A stretch of DNA of 64,000 bases from Bog-756 sp963777665 (GCA_963777665.1 CAVZRJ010000003.1:248001-312000); one strand, 5' to 3'. Counted from the first letter of the stretch, positions 52,828 through 62,093 are shown. Notes: generated from the letters alone by a model not told the origin. Program-made: numbers and translations.

Positions 52828-53117
52828 ACCGCCTGCTTCAAAGAGAGCGGAGATTGCCTGCCCGTGCTGGGCGACCCGTCCCCCCAACCCCCTTGATAGC
52901 CGTCGGTCTCGCCGACAAGCAACTGGGGCGGGTTGGGGCTTCGTGCCTGGATGACGGTGAGCGCGTGATATCCATCAATGACCACCTCGATGCCGCTGGC
53001 TCGATTGACCCACCGGCGGGTGGCTTCGGATTCCGCCGATCGAGGCGCCCGTGGCCGGTCCCCTAAGAGTTTCTAAGGGAGGGTTACCCGGGCTTAGACA
53101 GTGTTAGACTGGGCGGC
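52828..53117. other. Gap before the AAA ATPase with competing open frames
   Basis: Both strands stay open. The minus strand reads EATRRWVNRASGIEVVIDGY then HALTVIQARSPNPPQLLVGE but has no start codon after the last in-frame stop. The plus strand has a 70-codon frame. Neither is decisive. Just before the ATPase, TTAGAC is repeated ten bases apart (near 53094 and 53104). Confidence 0.3.
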
Positions 53118-54308
53118 GTGCAGCGGCGGGACAATCCGTACACGCCTGGAGCGGGCCGCAAACCGCCTTATTTGGCCGGCCGGGACCGGGACCTCGAGGA
53201 GTTCAGCTCGCTGATCGAGATCCTCGCCTCCGGGGGCGCCGATCGCAGCCGGATCTTCTACGGCCTGCGGGGAGTGGGGAAGACCGTGCTGCTCATGGAG
53301 CTGGACCTCCTCGCTTCCGAAGCGGGGTGGGCCACGACCGACGTGCAGGAGGTCGGCTCCCAGCCCGACTTCAGGTCGACCTTCGCCCAGATGGCCGCCA
53401 GGTTGCTGCGGGAGATGAGCCGTCGGCACCGCATCCGCGACCGGGTCGAGCGGGCTCTCGGGGTGGTCAAGGCGTTCAGCGTGGTTGCTCCGGGTGGCGT
53501 GCAGCTGAAACTCGACGTCGACGCCGTCGCCGGTGTAGCCGACTCGGGGGATCCAGAACAGGACCTTGTCGAGTTGCTGCGCGAGATCGGCCAGACGGCA
53601 GCGAGCGCTCAGAGCGGCGCGCTGTTCCTGATCGACGAGATGCACAACCTCGACGCCGCTTCGCTGGCGGCGGTGTGCATGGCCTTCCAGGCTGTCAGCC
53701 GCGACGCCCTGCCGGTGGCGTTGGCCGCGGCGGGTCTGCCGGATCTGCAGGTGCGTTTGATGCGGGCGAAGCCCTATGCCGATCGGCTCTTCGAGTATCG
53801 GGAGCTGGGCCGGCTACGGGATCCCGAGGCACGGGTGGCGCTGGTCAAGCCGGCCTCGCTGCTCGGGGTGGAGTTCGCTGCCGACGCCGCCGCCGAGGTG
53901 GTGCGCCTGGCTGCCGGCTACCCGTACTTCCTGCAGGAGTACGGGAGGGAGCTGTGGAACGCCGCGGAATCCGCGCCGATCACCACGGCCGACGTCGAGG
54001 AGGTGCGCGACCTGGTTCAAGAACAGCTCGCACGCACCTTCTATGGTGCTCGCTTCGAGATGGCGAGTGACGCCGAGCAGCGCTACCTGGCTGCGATGGC
54101 CTCGCTCGGCGTTCCGCCGTACTCCACTGCCGAGGTGGCCCGGGCGTGGGGAGCGGAGAACCAGCGCCAGACCTCTCCGCATCGTGACAGCCTCATCCAG
54201 AAGGGCCTTATCTGGTCGCCTCGGCGGGGCCAGGTCGACTTCACCGTCCCGCTGTTCGCCGAGTTCCTCCTCGAGCATCACCCGATTGCGGGCTTCGATG
54301 ACAACTGA
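53118..54308 (+). CDS. AAA/STAND-like ATPase with C-terminal winged helix
   Basis: 396 aa from GTG 53118. A conserved N-terminus NPYTPGAGRKPPYLAGRDRDLEEF precedes Walker A (FYGLRGVGKTVLLMEL), Walker B (GALFLIDEMHNLD), sensor-like ALAAAGLPDL and a lid. The C-terminal winged helix is typical of this AAA group (YSTAEVARAWGAENQRQTSPHRDSLIQKGLIWSPRRGQVDFTVPLFAEFL). Orc1/Cdc6-like DNA-binding roles have been proposed for related ATPases. It is followed by a degraded copy of a related C-terminus. Confidence 0.85.
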   Translation: MQRRDNPYTPGAGRKPPYLAGRDRDLEEFSSLIEILASGGADRSRIFYGLRGVGKTVLLMELDLLASEAGWATTDVQEVGSQPDFRSTFAQMAARLLREMSRRHRIRDRVERALGVVKAFSVVAPGGVQLKLDVDAVAGVADSGDPEQDLVELLREIGQTAASAQSGALFLIDEMHNLDAASLAAVCMAFQAVSRDALPVALAAAGLPDLQVRLMRAKPYADRLFEYRELGRLRDPEARVALVKPASLLGVEFAADAAAEVVRLAAGYPYFLQEYGRELWNAAESAPITTADVEEVRDLVQEQLARTFYGARFEMASDAEQRYLAAMASLGVPPYSTAEVARAWGAENQRQTSPHRDSLIQKGLIWSPRRGQVDFTVPLFAEFLLEHHPIAGFDDN

Positions 54309-54430
54309 TGGCCCGAGGCTCACCGGCCAGAACCTCGACTCGAAACCAGAATCGACCCATGAAGGCACCGAAGCCAAGCTGCTGTCTCCCCTGGAAGACC
54401 TGAGCTTGGTTGGGTCCTCGGCTGATCACC

Positions 54431-54690
54431 ATGCCGGACGTAGACGGAAGCATCCCGGTGATCACCGCTCAGCTCGACGACGGGTACTTCACGGTCAGGA
54501 CCGGATCGACCTCGGATGCGGAGCGGGCCTACACGCGAGCGATGGCCAAAGCCAGTTCCAGCGCCGTTCGCACCTCGGAAGTAGCGACGATCCTGGGCAA
54601 AAAGCCGAATGGGGTCGGGCCCGTCCGGGACGTGTTGATCAAGAAGTCGTTGTGCTACTTGCCGCGCTACGGCGAGCAAAGGGTCGAAGC
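54431..54690 (+). pseudogene. C-terminal fragment of a related AAA ATPase
   Basis: From ATG 54431 the frame reads DDGYFTVRTGSTSDAERAYTRAMAKA and VRTSEVATILGKKPNGVGPVRDVLIKKSLCYLPRYGE, the same C-terminal winged-helix block seen at the end of the intact ATPase, then loses sense. There is no ATPase domain upstream. It is probably a partial duplicate or the tail of a second, deleted ATPase. Confidence 0.65.
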
Positions 54691-54867
54691 CTCCAGCGGC
54701 ATCGCATCGTGGTCTCATCGGCCGGTGGGCTGCGAAGCAGACAGACCGACGAAGAGACCTTCGGGTTCGTGGCCCGGTCAGCACCGCGCTACTCCAGCGC
54801 AAGGAACTTCTGGCTTGCTGGCGCAGAACGGCGGTCGATACACGTTTACTTTGGGGCAGGACGCTTC

Positions 54868-55253
54868 CTAGGTTTGTCGTCTGGGTATGACGAGCCCGGT
54901 TTCGTAGGCGGCTACGACGGCTTGGGTGCGGTCGCGCCGTCCGAGCTTGTTGAGAACGTGGTTGACGTGCGTTTTCACCGTTCTTCGCTGACGATGAGGT
55001 GTTCGGCGAGCTCATGGTTGGACAGCCCTTCGGCGACTAGACGCAGGATCTCGGTCTCGCGTGGAGTCAGCGTTCCGAGTGCTCCGGCAGTGGGATCGCT
55101 CGGTCGACGCCGGGTGGCGAACTCGCTGATGAGGTGACGGGTGACAGATGGTGCGAGCAAAGCGTCGCCGCCGGCAATGACGCGCACGGCGTCGAAGAGC
55201 CGTGCGCCACCGCGCTCGAACGACCGCGAGACGTAACTTGCAACGCTCGACAC
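54868..55253 (-). pseudogene. LuxR/NarL response-regulator fragment, frameshifted
   Basis: The residual part starts within the receiver-linker region (DAVRVIAGGDALLAPSVTRHLISEFATRR) and contains the LuxR HTH (GTLTPRETEILRLVAEGLSNHELAEHLIVSEE). The recognition-helix end TVKTHVNHVLNKLGRRDRTQ with AVVAAYETGL is in another frame after a one-base loss near 54980. The receiver domain with its phospho-Asp is missing. Non-functional as it stands. Confidence 0.8.
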
Positions 55254-55343
55254 GGAGGCAGAAGCCTTGCGGTCCGCAGCTGTGGAGTCGCCGCAGTGGT
55301 AACCGTCTCCGCCCTGACAGCTAGCGAGCGGTCGACAGCAAAA

Positions 55344-55665
55344 TTACCGGCCGGCATAGCGGGCGATAAGGGGGACGAGTCTTTGCGCGTTGGGGCTGCC
55401 CCAACCGGTGACCGGGTCCCATCCGGCCGCGGCCTGGTAGCCAGTGACGGTCCCTCCGGCGAGGTTCACGGTGTTGGTTCCCGTGACCACGTCGTAAAAA
55501 GCCTGGTGGTAGCTCGCGCTGCGACCGATGCGGTAGAGGGCCGGATCGATGAAGCCCAAGCTCCGGCCTGCATCTTGGTCGGCAAGGGCGACGATGCCGG
55601 CCCATAACGGAGTAGCGACGCTCGTCCCGCCGGCTTGGGTGATGGCATAACCGTGACCGGGCGGT
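55344..55665 (-). pseudogene. Sedolisin (S53 peptidase) C-terminal fragment cut by IS30
   Basis: PPGHGYAITQAGGTSVATPLWAGIVALADQDAG has the sedolisin catalytic-Ser motif GTSVATP. LGFIDPALYRIG, FYDVVTGTN and GYQAAAGWDPVTGWGSPNA give the calcium-binding C-terminus. The prodomain and the Glu-Asp part are absent: the frame is interrupted exactly at the IS30 terminal repeat. These are secreted acid-tolerant endopeptidases when intact. Confidence 0.85.
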
Positions 55666-55666
55666 T

Positions 55667-55861
55667 TCAAGCGGTGAGCGCAACGAGCTCGGCGAACTTC
55701 TCTGATGGTTTCATGTATCCGAGGGTCTTGCGAGGACGCCCGTTGAGGCTTCGCTGAATGCGAGCCAGATCGGCGGCACTGTGCTGGGAGAGGTCGGTGC
55801 TCTTGGGCATGTATTGGCGCAAGAGCCCGTTCGTGTTCTCGTTGGAGCCCCGCTGCCAGGG
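55667..55861 (-). pseudogene. IS30 transposase, severed C-terminal part
   Basis: Reads WQRGSNENTNGLLRQYMPKS then TDLSQHSAADLARIQRSLNG and RPRKTLGYMKPSEKFAELVA to TGA at 55667-55669. It carries the catalytic Glu of the DDE triad (SNENTNGLLRQY). The missing N-terminal part is at 59331-60287. Between them sits the Tn554-like transposon. Confidence 0.88.
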
Positions 55862-55914
55862 TTAACCGGCCAATCTGGGCCCAGGAGGTTCCTCGACGTG
55901 GCGTCTCGGAGGGA

Positions 55915-56220
55915 CTACTTCTTCCTGGCAGTCCGTCGCTTCAGCGCCCGAAGCTCTTCCTCTTGGTGCCGGACCCTGGCGGCTACCGCTTCGAGACCCT
56001 GCCGCAGATGATCGATTTCGATGACGATTCCCGACAAGGTGTGGGCTTCCCGATCACCAGCCCTGCGTTCCTCGACAATCGCTCGGAGCTCAGGGCGGCG
56101 ATAGATCGTCGCCTTGGCGATCCCGGCGCGTGAGGCGACGGCGGTGAAGGTGACGGTCTCGCCGGCGTCGACCAGTTGTGCGCATGCGGATTCAACTCGG
56201 ACGACCAGATCTTCGCTCAT
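55915..56220 (-). CDS. tnpC: TnpC-like small protein (DUF6262 type)
   Basis: 101 aa. VESACAQLVDAGETVTFTAVASRAGIAKATIYRRPELRAIVEERRA is an HTH, followed by a coiled coil (IVIEIDHLRQGLEAVAARVRHQEEELRALKRR). In Tn554 the small third protein influences transposition orientation and efficiency. Start overlaps the tnpB stop by four bases. Confidence 0.8.
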   Translation of the reverse strand: MSEDLVVRVESACAQLVDAGETVTFTAVASRAGIAKATIYRRPELRAIVEERRAGDREAHTLSGIVIEIDHLRQGLEAVAARVRHQEEELRALKRRTARKK

Positions 56221-58118
56221 GCCGACTGCGCATCAGAGATGAGCCGGTCGAGCCGGTCGATCAGCCGCCGGTGACGGGCGGCCTCTTCACCCCAGCCCCG
56301 GGCCTCGGCGTCCGCCACGAGCGAGGAAGTGTCGGCGCGTTGGGTGAGCAGGGTCGGGAGGAACGTGGCGTCTGACCGGTAGTTCGGGCAGTGCTCGCAG
56401 ATATTGGTGTAGGCGCATGAGCCTTGAGCCAGCGTCCGCACACAGTAGCCGCCGGCGAGACGTGCCTTGATGAGTGGAGCGTTTCGCCAGTCGGTGTCGA
56501 GAGCGACCGCCGTCCGGTCGGGAAGAACGGGGCCAAGTCGCTCCTTGGCGAGCGTGAGGGCCTTCTCGTAGTCAGCGCGCACCGTGGCGTCGAAGAGGCG
56601 GCCGTAGCGCAGGCTCATCTCCGCCGAGACGTGGCCGAGCATGGCCATGAGCGACTGCAGCGAGCACCCCGAGTTGACCAGTGCAGTGGCAAAGGTATGG
56701 CGCAGCTGGTGAGGGACGACCGGCCCGATCCCAGCGGCATCGGCCACGCGCCTGAGCTCGTCGCGCAAGGTGCCCGAGGAGATCCGGCGGCCATGATGGG
56801 TGAACAGGAACTCGACCAGGTGTCCACTCCGTGGGTGACGAAGGGGGCGACCCGGGGAGCGGTGCTCCACGATTCGATCGATCAGTGAGACCGTCTCGTC
56901 GTCGAGTGGGACCATCCGCTCAGTGGCGAGCTTGCCCAGCGGAACCTTCAGCCACGCCCCTTGGCCGGGGATCTCGTGGACGCTGTCGAGCTCGAGATCG
57001 AGGAGCTCGCCGATCCGGACGCCCGTGGCCCGCGCCAAGAGGAGTGCATCGGCATAGAGCCGGTTGGTCGACGCCTCGAGCGCGTCGGCCAACCTCCGGT
57101 CTTCGTCGGGAGGGAGATAGCGCGGCAGGGGGCGTGGTAGGCGCGGGCTGTCCCGGTCGAACACCAGTCGGCGGTCCGGCGCCTCTTCCCAGCCCCACTC
57201 GGCCATGGCCTCGAGCATCCGGCCCACAACCTGGATCCGTGACCTCCGGGTCGAGATGGCGACCGGTTCACCCGTGCGCTGATTGGTCGCCGATGCGACG
57301 GAGCTCAAGTAGGGCTCGATGTGCCGCCGGCGATCCAGACCAGCGAAGCTCGTGAGTTCCGGGTCGGTGGAGGTGAGAAAGCGCCCGAAGTGGGCGAGTT
57401 CACTGGCAGACCCTGACACCGTCGAGCGTGACAAGGTGGCCGACAGTCGGTCGAGGTAGGCGGCCATCGACTGGCGCAGCTCCTCGGTGACCCCGGAGAG
57501 ATGCTGGTGCCAGTTCCAGCGCTCAGGGATCGACCGCTGGGGAACCTCGGAGACAGGATTACCGAGGTGATAGAGGACGGCCCGCGTGGCGTAGAGGGCG
57601 ATCCGGTAGTGCTTGTAGTCCCGCCCATGGCGCCGCTCGCGTTCGGTGATGGCAGCCTCCAACGCCTCCGTGTCCGCATCTCGTAGGTCGTTGAGCCCAA
57701 GTCCAGACTCGATCAGGAGTCGGGCCGCGGCCTGTGAAGCCATCCCCTCCCTGGCTCGGGTCGAATAGCCGAGCTGCCGGGCTGCATCGAGGAAGACCGA
57801 CAGATCAGGGCCGAGCGGGCTCACTGCGCCTTCGGTCAATACGCCGGGCAGCCTGCGCTCCAACAGATAGTCGTAGCCAGGGTGCAGATGGCCGTGCAGC
57901 ATCAAGAAGTTGAGCAGCGGACGGGTCTGGCTCCCCACCGCCAGGCGATCGGTGAGCGGCTGGTTCGCCCAGTGCTGGGGATCGGGAAAACAGACGAGGA
58001 AACTTCGGGCACCGGAGCAGAATGTCCGGTTGCCCACCCCCCTTCGGTCGAGCCATTCGAGAAAGCCCTCGTAGAGGTGGATGGCCTCATCGGGCACTGC
58101 CAACGGCTGCATCGGCAT
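56217..58118 (-). CDS. tnpB: Tyrosine recombinase TnpB
   Basis: 633 aa, matching Tn554 TnpB. Long N-terminal region, then core-binding (RQSMAAYLDRLSATLSRSTVSGSASELAHFGRFL) and catalytic domains: ARATGVRIGELLDLELDSV (Arg), HQLRHTFATALVNSGCSLQSLMAMLGHVSAEMSLRYGRLFD (His, Arg, His, Tyr). A C-terminal Cys-rich part (YCVRTLAQGSCAYTNICEHCP) is typical of TnpB. Overlaps tnpA and tnpC. Confidence 0.9.
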   Translation of the reverse strand: MPMQPLAVPDEAIHLYEGFLEWLDRRGVGNRTFCSGARSFLVCFPDPQHWANQPLTDRLAVGSQTRPLLNFLMLHGHLHPGYDYLLERRLPGVLTEGAVSPLGPDLSVFLDAARQLGYSTRAREGMASQAAARLLIESGLGLNDLRDADTEALEAAITERERRHGRDYKHYRIALYATRAVLYHLGNPVSEVPQRSIPERWNWHQHLSGVTEELRQSMAAYLDRLSATLSRSTVSGSASELAHFGRFLTSTDPELTSFAGLDRRRHIEPYLSSVASATNQRTGEPVAISTRRSRIQVVGRMLEAMAEWGWEEAPDRRLVFDRDSPRLPRPLPRYLPPDEDRRLADALEASTNRLYADALLLARATGVRIGELLDLELDSVHEIPGQGAWLKVPLGKLATERMVPLDDETVSLIDRIVEHRSPGRPLRHPRSGHLVEFLFTHHGRRISSGTLRDELRRVADAAGIGPVVPHQLRHTFATALVNSGCSLQSLMAMLGHVSAEMSLRYGRLFDATVRADYEKALTLAKERLGPVLPDRTAVALDTDWRNAPLIKARLAGGYCVRTLAQGSCAYTNICEHCPNYRSDATFLPTLLTQRADTSSLVADAEARGWGEEAARHRRLIDRLDRLISDAQSA

Positions 58119-59218
58119 CAGCGCACCGTCTCGTTGGCACGCTGCCGGGCCCGGGCATCGTCATAGGCGCGGCGTACATGTTGCGGTGACAGGTGAATGT
58201 AGGCGGCGGCCGAGTCCACGTGGTCATGACCCATGAGCGCCTGCATCACTGCCAGGTCGACACCGGCTTCGGCCAGGGCCGTTCCGAAGCTGTGCCGCAG
58301 AGCATGTGGGTGACCGGCGGGCACTCCGGAACGATCTCGGTGGTAGCGGAAGACTCGTCGCATCCCTTCATAGGTGAGGGGCTGGCCCCGGTGAGGGCCC
58401 TTGGCCACGACGAAGAGTGCCCGCTCCGTGGTCTCGGGGCGTTCTGCCAACAAGTAGGCCTGCACCAGACCGGCGACGTCAGGGTCGATCGGCACCCGGC
58501 GTTCCTTGTCACCCTTGCCGACGACACGAGCCCAACCACGCCCGATGTCGATGTCATCGATCTTGAGGCCGAGCACCTCGGCGCTGCGCAGTCCGGAGAA
58601 CAACATGAGACCGGCGATGGCACGGTCCCGGTCCGTCCGGAAGCTGGCGAGGAGTGCCTGGACCTCGTTGCGTTCGAGTCCCCTGGGCAGACGCCGAGGT
58701 TCGCGGACTCGCAGCTGTGATCGCGAACGGGGACGGGCGAGGTGGCCGAGCATGCCCGATCGTTCGCCCTTGGAAGTCCGGCGGGCTGCAGCCCCTCGAG
58801 GCACCGGGTTCGTCATCTTCGGATCGCGCATCGCCCGGAAGTTGAACAATCCAGAGACGGCCGCCATGCGACGGTTCACCGTGGCCGGAGCGTAACCAGC
58901 CGCACGTCCACTACGAAGGTCGACGACATTGTCTCCGTGTTGGCCCGGCAGCACGGCATCTCGGCATGCGGACAGAAAGCGGAGCAGCGTATCGGTGGTC
59001 ACTGCATCGAGAGCGGTTCCATCGAATCTCAGCCACCGGCAGAAGTGCAGCAGATCGAACGCGTAGGCACGCACGGTCCGTGGCGAGTATCGACGGTCGC
59101 TCAGGTAACCCAGGTACTCGTTGACGAGCGACAGTTCAGCTGCTGCCGGCCCAATGAGGACCCATCCGTCATCGCTCGACGCCACTGCAAGTTCATGATC
59201 GCTGTTGTTTCCGGCCAT
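58118..59218 (-). CDS. tnpA: Tyrosine recombinase TnpA
   Basis: 366 aa, matching Tn554 TnpA. Core-binding domain LSLVNEYLGYLSDRRYSPRTVRAYAFDLLHFCRWL; catalytic residues in SGLRSAEVLGLKIDDID (Arg), VVGKGDKERRVPI (Lys), HPHALRHSFGTALAEAG (His..Arg), LMGHDHVDSAAAYIHLS (His, Tyr). First gene of the tnpABC operon. Intact. Confidence 0.9.
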   Translation of the reverse strand: MAGNNSDHELAVASSDDGWVLIGPAAAELSLVNEYLGYLSDRRYSPRTVRAYAFDLLHFCRWLRFDGTALDAVTTDTLLRFLSACRDAVLPGQHGDNVVDLRSGRAAGYAPATVNRRMAAVSGLFNFRAMRDPKMTNPVPRGAAARRTSKGERSGMLGHLARPRSRSQLRVREPRRLPRGLERNEVQALLASFRTDRDRAIAGLMLFSGLRSAEVLGLKIDDIDIGRGWARVVGKGDKERRVPIDPDVAGLVQAYLLAERPETTERALFVVAKGPHRGQPLTYEGMRRVFRYHRDRSGVPAGHPHALRHSFGTALAEAGVDLAVMQALMGHDHVDSAAAYIHLSPQHVRRAYDDARARQRANETVR

Positions 59219-59288
59219 GCGTCATAAGTATCACCACCGTCCAATCAAATGGTGGATCCGTTCACCGCATTCCTTAGATTCTGTGGGT

Positions 59289-60287
59289 TCAGGTCAAAGC
59301 AGGAGATAATGATTGGCCGGATAAGGGGGGCGAGTGGGGATCACAGAAGTAGACGGGGATGCCGGTGGCCACGGTGAAGCTGACGTGGTTGGCCAGCTCT
59401 TTGCCCTGGTCCCAGGTAATGGAGCGAGCGAGCTCGTCAGGCAGCTTCTTGATGGCCTTGCGCATGGCGGCCTCGACGCTCGCCGCGCCGTGATCTTCTG
59501 GGAGATGCAAGAGCAGTACGAGGCGGGTCGAGCGCTCGACCAGGGTGCCGACAGCTGACTTGCCGCCGGCCCCGATAATGAGGTCGCCCTCCCAGTGTCC
59601 GGGGACCGCCCGGTCTTCGATCTCGGCGGGTCGCTCGCTGATCATGACCATGTTCGGGTTCTTTCCACGCTTGTCCACTCGGCCCTGGCGACGGCGGGCC
59701 GTGCGGCCCGAGCGCAGGCAGCGGGCCAGCTCACGACGGAGCTCACCGCGGCCCTGGACGAAGAGGGACTGGTAGATGGTCTCGTGGCTCACCTGCATCA
59801 TCGGATCGTCTGCGTAGTCCAGACGCAAGCGCTCGGAGATCTCCTGAGGCGACCACAGCTCCTCGAGCCAGGTGCTCACCTGGCGGACCAAGGGGGCGTG
59901 GTCCAGCTTGGCGGGCTTGGGTCGCCGCGTCGATGCCCCGGCCCGGCAGTGTGCCTTCCAGGCCCCATAACGGTAACTTCCCCCGTTGGCCGCCACCTCC
60001 CGGGTGATCGTGGACGGGGCACGCCCAAGGCTGCGGGCGATAGCCGACATCGACTCACCTCGGGCCAATCCCAACAAGATCTCCTCACGCTCTTCAGCGG
60101 TGAGCCGACCTGGCGCCGGCGTCCAGTGGTCCGGCCTCCCCACTGCATCACCCTGGACATAAACGCTGGCCGTCACCAGCGGCAACGAGCAGCTGAGTTC
60201 TTTGGCGATCGCCGTCAGCGTCAGCCCCTTGGACTTGAGACGGCGGGCCATCTGTTTTTGCTCACGGGTCATGTGATGAACACCCAT
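59289..60287 (-). pseudogene. IS30 transposase, N-terminal part
   Basis: Two HTH regions (KSKGLTLTAIAKELSCSLPLVTASVYV; LTAEEREEILLGLARGESMSAIARSLGRAPSTITREV) and the first two catalytic Asp (GHWEGDLIIGAGGKSAVGTLVERSTR; ITWDQGKELANH), ending VYFCDPHSPP at 59331. The reading then runs into the Tn554-like terminus. The Glu-bearing C-terminus is at 55667-55861, so the transposase is inactive unless the insert excises. Confidence 0.88.
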
Positions 60288-60354
60288 CTACAACCTCCTG
60301 GTCGGGGCAACGAAGCGTTGCCTACTCACCAAGTCGTTGCAGTGACCCCTTGAA

Positions 60355-61041
60355 TCCGCCCTCGCCGCCATCTACCTGATCGACACCGAAGGTCACACGG
60401 CCACGTCGGGCCTGAGCCTGACGAGAACCGATCTGTCGAGCGAAGCCATCCGACTCGGGCGGACCCTCGTCGAGCTGATGCCTGATGAGGCCGAAGCCAT
60501 CGGGCTACTTGCCTTGATGCTGCTCACCGAGTCCCGCCGTCCCGCCCGCAGCAACGCCGACGGCACCATGGTGCGCCTCGCTGATCAGGACCGCTCCCGC
60601 TGGGACCGGACGCTGATCGCCGAAGGCCATGCGCTAGTGCGCGCTTGTCTGCGCCGCAACCAGCCCGGACCATTCCAAATACAGGCTGCGATAGCCGCTG
60701 TGCACGCCGACGCCCCCACCGCCGAAGCCACCGACTGGTCCCAGATCATCGCCCTCTACGACCAGCTCTACGCCCTGCGCCCCCACCCTGTTGTTGCCCT
60801 GAATCGATCGGCGGCGGTCGCGGAGCTCCACGGTCCCGCCGGAGGGCTCGCCGCTCTCGCCGAGATTGACGCAGCCACTCTCGACAACTACCAGCCGTAC
60901 CACGCCGCCTACGCCGACCTTCTCTCACGAGCAGGTCGGCGCGACGAGGCACTCTGCGCCTACGACCGAGCCATCGAACTCACGACCAACGCGGTCGAAC
61001 GCGACTTTCTCGTGCGCCAGCGGTGGCTGGTCTCTGAGTAG
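60355..61041 (+). pseudogene. ECF sigma factor (SigJ/ECF42-like, DUF6596) cut by IS30
   Basis: Coding sense starts at the first base after the IS30 end: ALAAIYLIDTEGHTATSG, then RTDLSSEAIRLGRTLVELMPDEAEAIGLLALMLLTESRRPARSNADG, DQDRSRWDRTLIAEGHALV, NQPGPFQIQAAIAAVHA and a TPR-like end (LDNYQPYHAAYADLLSRAGRRDEALCAYDRAIEL). This is the DUF6596/TPR C-terminal part of ECF42-type sigma factors; regions 2 and 4 are missing. The first ATG is 60478. Confidence 0.8.
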
Positions 61042-61281
61042 TCAGCTACAGCCCCCAACCGAACCCGAGGTTGGAGTAGCTCCGCCGATTTGAACCCTCG
61101 ACGACCTCAATTTCGGGTTGATCTGATGCTGGGCACTCTTCGGTAGCGGAAACTTCGCAAGAGAGCTGACTGCGTCGGCGAATACATCGACCCAGCTCAG
61201 GCGACACTTTCGTCGTCCAGCCAGAGCACGGCGCGGACTGGCACGGTTGCGGAATCGGTTGGAGCTAACGCGAGTATCGGG

Positions 61282-61294
61282 CCCCCGCCACCAA
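61282..61294 (+). repeat. Second copy of the tRNA-fMet 3' end (candidate att site)
   Basis: CCCCCGCCACCAA, identical to 45916-45928 and sharing its first ten bases with the tRNA end at 39859. If real, it marks the outer boundary of the 21-kb region starting at the tRNA. Confidence 0.35.
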
Positions 61295-61330
61295 CAGCCG
61301 TTCACGGAAGTGGGCGCAACGCAGTATCGG

Positions 61331-61373
61331 AAGTCCCGGTCTGAGAGTCCACTGGACTCAGAGGCCGGGACTT
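61331..61373. terminator. Imperfect long hairpin
   Basis: Outer arms AAGTCCCGG and CCGGGACTT and inner arms AGTCC/GGACT pair around a short loop; TTCGGC follows the right arm. It could act as a terminator in either direction. It lies between the broken sigma gene and the GYWLL gene (opposite strand). Confidence 0.5.
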
Positions 61374-61524
61374 TCGGCGTCTGGGGGCCAGTCTGGGCCC
61401 AGGATGCCCGCGGTGAGGGACGCCGGCGCGGATGGTCGGGTATCCGGACATGCAGAAGCGCCCCGAACCGGCGGGAGAGCCGAGTCGGGGCGCCATTGGA
61501 CAGAGCCCGGAGGCCTCGATCAGA

Positions 61525-61920
61525 TCAGGCCGGGTAAGCGCGCGCCTTCTTCCAGGCGACGACCGACTCCTCAGGTTGGTACCGATGGGTCAGCCGTAGC
61601 GATGTCGACCATCGGTGCGTTGAGGTGCTTCCCCCCCAGGCGCAGTCGTCGATCGAGAGTCCGGCCGGCGGCAAGCAAACCGGTGCGGTGCTGCCGTAGA
61701 AGGGAGCGCCGTAGGAGAAGACTCCCCCGTCGGCACCGAGTAGCCAATAGCCGGGGGTTGACGGGACCGAGTTGGTCGCGGTCGCGCCGCTTGTTGTCGG
61801 GAAGGCGAACATGGTCGCGCAGACGATTACTACTACCGCCAGTGCCCGATTGATTCCAGTGATACCGACCTCCCGCTCAACAACCTCACGATGGCGACCG
61901 TACTCGGATGCCCGCACCAC
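61525..61920 (-). CDS. Short secreted protein with a GYWLL..DGGVFSYG motif
   Basis: 131 aa. Signal-type segment (INRALAVVVIVCATMFAFPTTSGATA) followed by TPGYWLLGADGGVFSYGAPFYGST, one unit of a repeat that occurs many times in secreted Acidimicrobiia proteins. After about residue 80 the sequence loses repeat character, so it may be a truncated repeat protein. Confidence 0.5.
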   Translation of the reverse strand: MVRASEYGRHREVVEREVGITGINRALAVVVIVCATMFAFPTTSGATATNSVPSTPGYWLLGADGGVFSYGAPFYGSTAPVCLPPAGLSIDDCAWGGSTSTHRWSTSLRLTHRYQPEESVVAWKKARAYPA

Positions 61921-62093
61921 AGCCCTGCTCGGTTGAGGATTGTTCGCAACACCAGGCGCTACGCCCGACAGTCTGAAGGACGCCGGCAGCGGCGTGGCAA
62001 GCGATGGCGATCGAGGCGGGGAGGGTCTCGGTGGGCTCGGCCGAGTGAAGCTGTGAGTGGGGGCGGAGCGGCGCGCCCCGGAGCAGCAAGTAG

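Larger units (their letters stand above)
55862..59327. mobile_element. Compact Tn554-like transposon (tnpABC only)
   Basis: About 3.47 kb inside the IS30 transposase gene. Ends: left TTAACCGGCCAATC (55862 on) and, on the opposite strand, right TTATCCGGCCAATC, 13 of 14 identical. Flanking bases are GGG on the left (55859-55861) and GGG on the right (59328-59330). Contents are exactly two tyrosine recombinases and a small third protein in the order and sizes of Tn554 TnpA/TnpB/TnpC (361/630/125 aa in the reference; 366/633/101 here). There are no passenger genes. Confidence 0.85.
55666..60354. mobile_element. IS30-family insertion sequence, interrupted by a Tn554-like element
   Basis: Terminal inverted repeats: left TTCAAGCGGTGAGCGCAACG (from 55666) and, on the other strand, right TTCAAGGGGTCACTGCAACG (from 60354), 16 of 20 identical. 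The transposase runs on the minus strand and is split at CDPHSP|WQRGSNEN. Without the insert the element would be about 1.2 kb. Flanking bases (GGT and TCC) do not form a target duplication, and different truncated genes lie on each side, so a deletion or rearrangement followed insertion. Confidence 0.85.
61042..61524. other. Intergenic region with att-like copy and hairpin
   Basis: About 480 bases without a supported gene. It contains the CCCCCGCCACCAA repeat (61282) and the hairpin at 61331. This is where the chromosome may resume after the mobile region. Confidence 0.35.

Noticed and set aside
54320..55015. 231-codon minus-strand frame
   Set aside because: It covers the LuxR fragment in the wrong frame and the ATPase remnant antisense.
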